Shown: piece by piece, positions 1 to 4,989 of the stretch
How positions within the stretch are numbered: position 1 is the stretch's first letter
How the letters are laid out: every line of letters starts with the position of its first letter
Assembly: GCA_016844625.1 (NCBI GenBank)
Contig: JAERMN010000134.1
Location: 1-7,660 of the forward strand
Direction: 5' to 3'
DNA from: Deltaproteobacteria bacterium
GTDB taxonomy: Bacteria; Desulfobacterota; Binatia; UBA9968
DNA length: 7,660 nt
Translations under genes and position numbers: made by a program
The notes under the pieces: model-generated
Told to the model about the DNA's origin: nothing
Databases searched by the model: none
What the model saw: only the letters and a program-made list of their open reading frames with translations

Positions 1-65
1 AATAAGTTCAATCGGAGTTATTCATTCTCAGGAGTGGCGAGCGGAGGGGTGGATTATCGCAATTC

Positions 66-93
66 TGAAAACTCAAAGTAGCTACAGTTTTCA
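66..93. promoter_or_regulatory. Perfect 8-bp inverted repeat, candidate activator (enhancer) site
   Basis: TGAAAACT at 66-73 is repeated exactly in inverted form as AGTTTTCA at 86-93, with a 12-nt spacer. The spacer itself contains the palindrome GTAGCTAC (78-85). The half-sites are 20 bp apart centre to centre, about two helical turns, as expected for a dimeric DNA-binding protein. The dyad centre lies about 90 bp upstream of the start site predicted from the sigma-54 promoter at 143-158, the usual distance for a bacterial enhancer-binding protein. The arms are AT-rich and no U-tract belongs to a GC stem, so a terminator is unlikely. The function is inferred from symmetry and position only. 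Confidence 0.45.
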
Positions 94-142
94 AAAATCA
101 AGCAAAAGCTCTCACTGCGTGCGCCTCGACCTTAGGAACCGC

Positions 143-158
143 TTGGCATTACCTTTGC
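143..158 (+). promoter_or_regulatory. Sigma-54 (RpoN) type -24/-12 promoter
   Basis: The sequence TTGGCATTACCTTTGC carries the GG and GC dinucleotides separated by exactly 10 nt. It matches the consensus TGGCAC-N5-TTGC at TGGCA and TTGC; only the two bases after TGGCA and the base after TTGC deviate. Transcription would start near 170. That leaves a leader of about 38 nt containing a strong Shine-Dalgarno at 193-199 and the ATG at 208. I see no comparable sigma-70 promoter at proper spacing. A site of this type requires an AAA+ activator, and the inverted repeat at 66-93 could be where it binds. Confidence 0.6.
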
Positions 159-192
159 GCATGAATGGAAAACAACTCGAGTTGGTAATAAT

Positions 193-199
193 AAGGAGG
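193..199 (+). promoter_or_regulatory. Strong Shine-Dalgarno deciding the start of the small gene
   Basis: AAGGAGG is a full-length match to the anti-Shine-Dalgarno and sits 8 nt before the ATG at 208. It is clearly stronger than any site in front of the minus-strand genes. This supports real and efficient translation of an otherwise unrecognised 71-codon frame. Confidence 0.75.
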
Positions 200-207
200 A
201 TACTTTT

Positions 208-423
208 ATGAACGCTTGGGAGTCGGTCTTTTTACAAAGTCCGGTCAATGACGGCTGTTATGAAGAGGATGAGCTGCCGCAGCAAAATTGGGATTGGCCA
301 AAAGGAACTTGGTTTCAAGCCAGGTTGGATCATATTCGCGATCACGAACCAGTACTGAACCGGAAATCTCATAGAAAAATTAGTCATGCGATGGAACTGC
401 AAACGGTACAAGGAGCGAGTTAA
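208..423 (+). CDS. Small hypothetical protein, 71 aa, probably sigma-54 controlled
   Basis: I do not recognise this protein. It starts at ATG 208, 8 nt after AAGGAGG, and ends at TAA. It is soluble in character, with no signal peptide or membrane segment. Four tryptophans (W4, W28, W30, W35) are notable for its size. An acidic run EEDE lies at 19-22, and the C-terminal half is basic and His-rich (about 41-60, including RKSHRK). There is one cysteine (C17). Base composition is lower in GC than the minus-strand cluster, which hints at a different history. It stands alone on the plus strand, facing the minus-strand cluster, and the next stretch is non-coding. Reality rests on the promoter and ribosome-site evidence rather than homology. 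Regulation by an RpoN-dependent activator is inferred from the upstream region. A role in a stress or nutrient response would fit such promoters but is not shown. Confidence 0.65.
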   Translation: MNAWESVFLQSPVNDGCYEEDELPQQNWDWPKGTWFQARLDHIRDHEPVLNRKSHRKISHAMELQTVQGAS

Positions 424-432
424 TGTCGCATG

Positions 433-453
433 GGGGGATAATCGAAATCTCCC
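433..453 (+). terminator. Weak hairpin after the small gene, doubtful terminator
   Basis: GGGGGAT (433-439) can pair with ATCTCCC (447-453) through seven pairs, one of them G-U, around a 7-nt loop. It begins 10 nt after the stop codon of the small gene, the right place for a terminator. There is no run of T after it, so it does not meet the intrinsic-terminator pattern and may only protect the 3' end of the mRNA. Confidence 0.25.
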
Positions 454-476
454 GCCTTAAGACGAAGTGAAAGTTT

Positions 477-582
477 GTCATGCCGGCGCTTCGACCGTAC
501 TCAAGATAAACTCCGGCCGGTATTCAGGTTCGTTTTCGGTCTGTGTGAAATAGCCAAGATTCCCTGCTTTCGCAGGAATGAC
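477..582. repeat. MITE/REP-like dispersed repeat element with inverted ends
   Basis: The ends GTCATGCCGGCG (477-488) and CGCAGGAATGAC (571-582) are inverted repeats matching at 10 of 12 positions. They enclose 106 bp in total. The right end is itself a hairpin: ATTCCCTGC (559-567) pairs with GCAGGAAT (572-579) around TTTC, with one bulged C. This is a member of the GTCATTCC-nGCGAAAGC family that is scattered between genes in many proteobacterial and candidate-phylum genomes. The left part (about 488-514) resembles a second common repeat of the type CTTCGAC...CTCAGGATAAACTCC, in diverged form. No target-site duplication is visible. Mobility, if any, would depend on proteins encoded elsewhere. 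Confidence 0.6.
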
Positions 583-589
583 GGAAATA

Positions 590-609
590 AGAGTCGACGT
601 AGAGTCGAC
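590..609. repeat. Short direct repeat AGAGTCGAC x2
   Basis: AGAGTCGAC occurs at 590-598 and again at 601-609, an 11-nt period. It contains GTCGAC palindromes. It lies just outside the right end of the repeat element at 477-582. It could be a small tandem duplication of no function. Confidence 0.35.
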
Positions 610-760
610 AAACTCCAGCCTGGCGAGGGGAAAGTCGGTTCGGGGTACGTGACTGAACGGGGGGCGCAATTATTTGCAACGAGCGATCCGCGCCTTGGTA
701 TTTTCCCATTCGCCCAATACACCCGGCGGCAGTTCGCCCGAGATCACGCGTGCTTATCGG

Positions 761-1393
761 TTACTGTGTCTCTTTCATGACAGCGTCTAGCCACGCAGCC
801 AACTCAATAAGAAGTTTCTCCGCCGCGTGATTACCGGCTTGGACTCCGCCGTAGGCGTCGTCAGTTGGGGCAACTTCTAGCACTTCAAAATATCGGGTGG
901 CCAAGATCGCCGGTTTTTTCGTTTCAATAATCTGGGCGCGGACTGACAACCGCACGCGGCTGGGGCGGGAGAAAAATTGCTGCTCCAAGATGAGATTGTC
1001 GCAATCGAGACGATACTGCGCCGGCACGGTACCCGGTGTTTGTAGCACAGCGCTCCACAGACCGATCTTGTCCAGATTCTCAACCATGATGCGATGTAGC
1101 AAACGCGCTGGTGTATCAGCCCACTGGTTGAAGGCAAAATAGTTGATCTCATAAGGGCGCACCAGGTAGGCCATGCGTGCGGTGTCGAAACCGGCTTGTG
1201 CTTTGGGTTGGGTGATCAGCAAAACCGCGGTGCCGAGTCGCTCGCCATACCCGTGCGGGTTTTTCCAGGAGATCTCCGGGTTGAGGAAATAGGTGCGTGG
1301 AGTGCTGGTGTCGCTCGGCCCTAGAACGCAGGCACTGCTGAACACAATAAGCGTGAAGCTTACGATGCGTGCGATTTTGCTTGCACAAATCAT
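761..1393 (-). CDS. ABC-type transport auxiliary lipoprotein (PqiC-like)
   Basis: A 210-aa lipoprotein, last gene of the lipid-transport set. The N-terminus has a basic start (K6, R9), a hydrophobic stretch about 10-18 and a lipobox-like SSAC ending in Cys22. The usual Leu at -3 is replaced by Ser, a mild deviation. Position +2 after the Cys is Val, not Asp, consistent with sorting to the outer membrane. Residues about 65-105, with FDTARMAYLVRPYEINYFAF followed by WADTPARLL, are typical of the ABC_trans_aux family, to which PqiC belongs. Family members work with MCE proteins to carry lipids between inner and outer membranes. The ATG is 4 nt after the TGA of the MCE gene, so translation is probably coupled; the preceding G-run is only a weak ribosome site. 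The C-terminus (about 180-210) is a predicted amphipathic helix. The family assignment is good; the outer-membrane location is inferred. Confidence 0.85.
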   Translation of the reverse strand: MICASKIARIVSFTLIVFSSACVLGPSDTSTPRTYFLNPEISWKNPHGYGERLGTAVLLITQPKAQAGFDTARMAYLVRPYEINYFAFNQWADTPARLLHRIMVENLDKIGLWSAVLQTPGTVPAQYRLDCDNLILEQQFFSRPSRVRLSVRAQIIETKKPAILATRYFEVLEVAPTDDAYGGVQAGNHAAEKLLIELAAWLDAVMKETQ

Positions 1394-1397
1394 GTTG

Positions 1398-2360
1398 TCA
1401 TTCCCCCGGACCGCGCACTGGCCGGGCGCGGCCGAAGACCAATGCGCTGGGTTCGCGCTCCAGTTCGCTGGCCAGCCGCTGTAAGGTTGCCGTCAACTGG
1501 CGCACTTCCGCAACCCAGAGACCGGACTCAGGCAAGGTCTGGCCGGTAAACTGCGCGATATCGGCGCGGCTGCCGTCCATCACCGAGCGCATGGATGCGC
1601 CGGCGCGCGCGACTTCATTGGTCATGTCGCGCAGCGCGCGCACACTCACGGTAGTCTGGTCCAATACTTCCGGGAGCCGTTCATCCAGTTGCTTTCCCAC
1701 TGCGGCGAACCGATCCAAAGCGGCGCTGGCTTTCGCAACTCCCTCTGCCAGCTCTGATCGATGGGCAGCGACCGATCGAGTGATCTGAGCGAGGTCGGCA
1801 AGTATTCGCTTCACCTCTGCCCGGCTTTGGGCGTCCACTAAGCCGCGCGCTTCCTGGGCGAAACTGTTGAGATTGGCCAACAGCACCGGTAGCTGCTCGT
1901 TGGCGGTGACGCGCGAGAAAGTGTTGCTTAGCTGGGCGTAAAAAGACGGTTGGCTCTTTATGACTGGATAAGTTTCCCCGGGCATGGGCTGCAACGCGGG
2001 TGCAGTGCGGCTGCTGCCGCGCAGGTTGACGGTCGTAATACCCGTCAGCCCTTGAGTTTCCAACACCGCCACCGTGTCTTCCTTGATCGGAGTGCCGCGC
2101 ACGAGATCGAGGGCCAGGCGTACTTGCTCGGGATTGTCCGGGTTCAAAATAACTTCCTTGACGCGGCCGACGTCGACGCCGCGGTACTTAACCGACGAAT
2201 CAGTGCTTAGACCCGAGACGGATTCGTCCATGTAGGTATAGTAGCGGTCGTAAACGCCGCGGTAATCGGTTCGACTCAGCCATAAAACCCCCGCTAGCAA
2301 TGCGGCACTCAACAGCGCGATGAACAGCCCCACCAGCGTGTAGTTTACTTTCGGTTCCAT
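1398..2360 (-). CDS. mlaD: MlaD-family MCE protein of a lipid-transport ABC system
   Basis: A 320-aa membrane-anchored periplasmic protein. A short cytoplasmic start is followed by one transmembrane helix at about 9-29. A single MCE domain follows at about 38-116, with GVDVGRVKEV at 61-70 and the QGLTGITTVNLRG segment at 103-115. It is longer than E. coli MlaD (about 180 aa): residues about 145-300 form an extended helical region rich in Ala, Leu and charged residues, as in longer MCE proteins where helices form a tunnel or needle. The C-terminal EREPSALVFGR motif (about 301-311) is seen in many such proteins. MCE proteins form hexamers that pass lipids from or to the permease. The start is ATG at 2360, preceded by AAGGAG (2366-2371) at 5 nt spacing. 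It overlaps the 3' end of the ATPase gene by 16 nt. Family certain; direction of lipid flow unknown. Confidence 0.92.
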   Translation of the reverse strand: MEPKVNYTLVGLFIALLSAALLAGVLWLSRTDYRGVYDRYYTYMDESVSGLSTDSSVKYRGVDVGRVKEVILNPDNPEQVRLALDLVRGTPIKEDTVAVLETQGLTGITTVNLRGSSRTAPALQPMPGETYPVIKSQPSFYAQLSNTFSRVTANEQLPVLLANLNSFAQEARGLVDAQSRAEVKRILADLAQITRSVAAHRSELAEGVAKASAALDRFAAVGKQLDERLPEVLDQTTVSVRALRDMTNEVARAGASMRSVMDGSRADIAQFTGQTLPESGLWVAEVRQLTATLQRLASELEREPSALVFGRARPVRGPGE

Positions 2361-3148
2361 GCTTGCTCCTTAGCCGCGCGACCGCGCGGCCCGTAGAAAT
2401 ATTCGTGAATCAACGGCTCCGTAGAAGTGGAAAGTTCGTTCATAGTGCCGATGCCCAGCACTTTGCCGTTGCCTAACACCGCGACACGATCGGTGATACG
2501 CCAGAGCGAATCCAAATCATGGGTGATGATGACGATGGTGAGCCGAAACCACTCGCGTAGCTGCTGAATTAGCTCGTCGAAACCGGCGGCGCTGAGCGGA
2601 TCGAGTCCTGAGGTCGGCTCATCGAGAAACAGTAGTTCGGGGTCCAACGCCATGGCGCGCGCCAAGGCGGCGCGCCGGCGCATGCCGCCGCTCAGTTCGT
2701 TCGGATACTTGGTGACACTGGCCATGGGAAAACCGGTGCTGGCGATCTTCAGCAAGGAGAGTTCTTCGATTAATCGTTTACTCAGGTTGGTGTGCTCGCG
2801 CAGCGGCACGGCGACGTTTTCCACCACGTTGAGCGAGCTGAATAATGCGCCGTGCTGGAACAACACGCCGCAACGCCGGCGCAGCGCCGAGACTTCGGCG
2901 TCGCTCATGGATTTGATGTTTTGACCGAAGATGCGAAGATCGCCGCCGCTCGGTTGTTGGAGCAGAATCATTTCGCGCATCAAGACCGATTTGCCGCTGC
3001 CGTTACTGCCGGCGATCGCAAACACTTCGCCTTTGTCGATGGTCAAATTGACGTCGTCATGCACGACCGCGGCGCCAAACCGCGTGCTGATATGGCTGGC
3101 TTCAATCACCGTCGCCGGCGATTGCGTCGAACTGAGAGCCGCGTTCAT
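2345..3148 (-). CDS. mlaF: MlaF-family ABC transporter ATP-binding protein
   Basis: A 267-aa cytoplasmic ATPase that powers the MlaE-type permease. All nucleotide-binding motifs are present: Walker A GSNGSGKS (47-54), Q-loop Gln98 in VLFQHGALF, signature LSGGM (152-156), Walker B LLFLDEP with D176/E177, D-loop SGLD (180-183) and switch His210. The FQ.GALF..L.V.ENV pattern (97-112) is typical of the MlaF/Ttg2A subfamily. I chose the ATG at 3148, which overlaps the permease stop as ATGA and has GGTGGGA a few bases upstream. A GTG three codons earlier (3157) is in frame but less likely. The ATGA overlap implies translational coupling and equal amounts of ATPase and permease. The C-terminal tail (about 253-267) is basic; its last codons overlap the MCE start. 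Confidence 0.93.
   Translation of the reverse strand: MNAALSSTQSPATVIEASHISTRFGAAVVHDDVNLTIDKGEVFAIAGSNGSGKSVLMREMILLQQPSGGDLRIFGQNIKSMSDAEVSALRRRCGVLFQHGALFSSLNVVENVAVPLREHTNLSKRLIEELSLLKIASTGFPMASVTKYPNELSGGMRRRAALARAMALDPELLFLDEPTSGLDPLSAAGFDELIQQLREWFRLTIVIITHDLDSLWRITDRVAVLGNGKVLGIGTMNELSTSTEPLIHEYFYGPRGRAAKEQAWNRK
2366..2371 (-). promoter_or_regulatory. Ribosome binding site of the MCE gene
   Basis: On the minus strand AAGGAG stands 5 nt before the ATG at 2360, inside the end of the ATPase gene. It is the best Shine-Dalgarno in the minus-strand cluster and fixes the start of the MCE protein. Confidence 0.7.
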
Positions 3149-4293
3149 ATTTCCCACCAGCTGAAAAGAATCGAGAAGAAAGCATCGGTGACAATGACCA
3201 GAAAAATCGCCTGCACCACACTGATCGTGGTGTGGCGGCCGACGCTGTCGACGCCGCCGAACACCTGAAACCCTTGGTAACAGCCCACCAGCGCGATAAT
3301 GACGGCGAAGACCGGCGTCTTGCTGACACCGATGAGGTAATGGCGCAAAACAATCGCGTACTCGAAACGATTGAGAAACTCGGTAAAGGTAACGCCGAGC
3401 TGGCTCAATGCGATCAACATGCCGCCGAATACCCCGACCGCGTCGGCAAACACCGTAAGTAAAGGTAACGCAATAACCAAAGCGAGTGCTCGGGGGATAA
3501 CCAATAAGCTCATGGGTGAAATACCCAATGAGCGCAACGCGTCCAGCTCTTCAGTCACCGTCATGGTGCCGATCTGCGCGGCGTACGCCGAACCGGAGCG
3601 GCCGGCAACTAGGATGGCCGTCAGAAGAGGCGCGATCTCGCGCAGCAGCGAAATGCCCACCAGGTCGACGATGAAAATATTGGCGCCGAAGGTTTTTAGT
3701 TGCTCGGCGCCTTGATAGGCGATGACGACTCCCATCAGAAATGACAGCAGTCCAACGATCGGCAGGGCGTTCAAACCATCGACCTGGAGATTGTAAAGCA
3801 GCACACGCCAACGGATGCGATTGGCATGGGCGAGCAAAGAAAGAGAAGCGGCCACGGTTTCGCCGACGAACGCCAGCGCTTTGCGGACATCTGCCGCGTA
3901 AGAATAGCCGAACCGACCGAGTCGCTCCAACCAACCGGCAGGCGGCACGGCTTGCAGCTGTTCGCTTTGCGACCAGCTGCGCGCCACGGTCTGCATGAGC
4001 GTGGCAAAATCATTTGACAAGCCGTTCAGCGAGATGGTGCAGCCGCCGCGCTCGAACTGGTTCAAAGTTTGCTGCAGCAACCACGCGCCGCCGGTGTCCA
4101 TGGCATCGATGGCGCCAACCTCGCAATTGATATGGCCAGTGCATGTCATGGGGAGCGAGCGGATCTGACGTTCCAGGTCCGCCAAATGATCGAGCGTCCA
4201 GGCGCCGGCGCAGCAAAGCGTGCCGTCCGGAGCGAAAGAAATCCGAGCAGCTTGATATTGCGTGTGCGCTGGCGCGCTTTGGGGTCTGTTCAT
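3145..4293 (-). CDS. mlaE: MlaE-family lipid ABC permease with N-terminal STAS domain
   Basis: A 382-aa fusion. Residues about 15-115 form a STAS domain; the hallmark loop is AIDAMDTGGAWLL (61-73), with T67 at the place where anti-sigma antagonists carry the phosphorylated Ser/Thr. Residues about 125-382 are the MlaE/Ttg2B permease: an interfacial segment 135-170, then membrane segments at about 175-195, 220-245, 262-300, 322-345 and 355-378. The conserved core LLREIAPLLTAILVAGRSGS is at 216-235 and the coupling region EELDALRSLGISP at 248-260. E. coli has a permease of about 260 aa and a separate STAS protein, MlaB; here both are in one chain. It starts at ATG 4293, 3 nt after the upstream stop codon, without a clear Shine-Dalgarno, so re-initiation is likely. 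It pairs with the MlaF-like ATPase, whose ATG overlaps its TGA. Confidence 0.93.
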   Translation of the reverse strand: MNRPQSAPAHTQYQAARISFAPDGTLCCAGAWTLDHLADLERQIRSLPMTCTGHINCEVGAIDAMDTGGAWLLQQTLNQFERGGCTISLNGLSNDFATLMQTVARSWSQSEQLQAVPPAGWLERLGRFGYSYAADVRKALAFVGETVAASLSLLAHANRIRWRVLLYNLQVDGLNALPIVGLLSFLMGVVIAYQGAEQLKTFGANIFIVDLVGISLLREIAPLLTAILVAGRSGSAYAAQIGTMTVTEELDALRSLGISPMSLLVIPRALALVIALPLLTVFADAVGVFGGMLIALSQLGVTFTEFLNRFEYAIVLRHYLIGVSKTPVFAVIIALVGCYQGFQVFGGVDSVGRHTTISVVQAIFLVIVTDAFFSILFSWWEI

Positions 4294-4296
4294 GTT

Positions 4297-4902
4297 TCAA
4301 CCGATGGGTCTGGAATCGCCTCTTAGCTTGGGTAGAAAGCGCGGCACCTTGCGGCAGTAGGCAGCATAAATGTCGCCGAAGTGAGCGCGCAATTCCTGTT
4401 CCTCAAGCAGCGCGATTAGATAAATCCCCGGCACCCAGAGAGCCACGGCGAGGTACGCCGCCAAGTAATTGGCGATCAGCGCGTAACCGATGAGCGCGAT
4501 CAGGAGCTGCACATAGCGGGGATGGCGCATGTGCGCATAGATCCCTTCGGTGATCAGTTTCCGCGGGAAACGGTCTGGGGCAATTTCTGGGAAACCCAGC
4601 AAAGTTTTAATATCGAGATGTTTTTGAATCGCGAAGCGCATCGATCCTGACAGGATCAAACCCAACAGGCCCAAGGTGACGAGCAGATAGTTGGTGCCGT
4701 AGTCGATGCCAAGCAAAAAGTGGCGCAGCGAGAACAATCCGATCATGCCCGCTATAATCACGCTAAGAACCATCGTGTAGCTAGCACCGATGCCTTTGCC
4801 GCGCCAGAAATCGACGAACGGATGGATGAGTAGCCAGTAAAGAAACAGCGGCGGCAGCGTGATCACCAAAAACAGCGCGAGAAAATAGCGTATCGTATTC
4901 AT
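4297..4902 (-). CDS. Isoprenylcysteine carboxyl methyltransferase-like membrane protein
   Basis: A 201-aa integral membrane protein with about five hydrophobic segments (about 5-27, 43-60, 70-88, 131-147 and 149-165). The C-terminal half has the ICMT/PEMT-type pattern: GIYAHMRHPRY (120-130), then a hairpin of membrane helices, then LLEEQELRAHFGDIYAAYCR (165-184) and VPRFLP. In this superfamily the RHP and E...Y..Y residues bind S-adenosylmethionine. Bacterial members methylate small or lipidic acceptors, and most have unknown substrates. The ATG at 4902 is the only standard start after the last in-frame stop; it has no strong ribosome site. The gene ends 3 nt before the permease gene, so co-expression with lipid transport is likely. 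I infer a membrane or lipid-linked substrate, but none can be named. The NnrU-like family is a more distant alternative. Confidence 0.8.
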   Translation of the reverse strand: MNTIRYFLALFLVITLPPLFLYWLLIHPFVDFWRGKGIGASYTMVLSVIIAGMIGLFSLRHFLLGIDYGTNYLLVTLGLLGLILSGSMRFAIQKHLDIKTLLGFPEIAPDRFPRKLITEGIYAHMRHPRYVQLLIALIGYALIANYLAAYLAVALWVPGIYLIALLEEQELRAHFGDIYAAYCRKVPRFLPKLRGDSRPIG

Positions 4903-4921
4903 GTCAAAGCCGATTGCGCCG

Positions 4922-4982
4922 TTGGTTTCGCGGATAGCGGCGAGCGCAGCGAGTAACGCGACTCCCGCTGCCGCGAGACCAA
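4922..4982. repeat. Long imperfect inverted repeat in the dnaJ-methyltransferase gap
   Basis: TTGGTTTCGCGG (4922-4933) and CCGCGAGACCAA (4971-4982) are inverted repeats with one mismatch in 12. Inside them CAGCGAG (4947-4953) and CTCCCGCTG (4962-4970) can form a second stem around an 8-nt loop, with a 2-nt bulge. The two stems are adjacent on one side and separated by 13 nt on the other. This fills most of the 87-nt gap, the widest in the minus-strand cluster. No T-run follows on the minus strand, so it is not a standard terminator. An mRNA-stability or attenuation element is possible. Confidence 0.4.
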
Positions 4983-4989
4983 AGGCGTT

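Larger units (their letters stand above)
424..760. other. Convergent intergenic region without a convincing gene
   Basis: This 337-base stretch separates the plus-strand small gene from the 3' end of the minus-strand cluster. It holds a weak hairpin (433-453), a 106-bp repeat element (477-582) and a short direct repeat (590-609). Several overlapping frames of 61-101 codons cross it on both strands. Those over 478-600 read peptides such as VIPAKAG and EFILSTVE, which are familiar translations of dispersed intergenic repeats and not proteins. On the minus strand at 670-747 there is a short protein-like frame beginning with GTG (25 codons) that may be a gene remnant. Confidence 0.7.

Noticed and set aside
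2..211. Plus-strand frame open from the window start to a TGA that overlaps the small gene's ATG (ATGA).
   Set aside because: Could be the tail of an upstream gene, but the 69 codons read as unstructured Ser/Arg/Leu mixture with no recognisable motif, and the sigma-54 promoter and dyad lie inside it. An open frame of this length by chance is not rare in this composition.
559..582. Hairpin in the repeat element as an intrinsic terminator for the small gene.
   Set aside because: The stem is interrupted by a bulge, no T-run follows on the plus strand, and it belongs to a dispersed repeat family.
478..722. Three overlapping minus-strand frames of 61-73 codons.
   Set aside because: They contain VIPAKAG, FLRKQGI and EFILSTVE peptides, which are well-known translations of dispersed intergenic repeats in the three frames.
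475..780. Plus-strand frame of 101 codons.
   Set aside because: It crosses the repeat element and the end of the lipoprotein gene, has no ribosome site and no protein-like pattern.
2345..3157. GTG start at 3157 for the MlaF-like ATPase.
   Set aside because: The ATG at 3148 gives a classic ATGA overlap with the permease stop and a better-placed GGTGGGA ribosome site.
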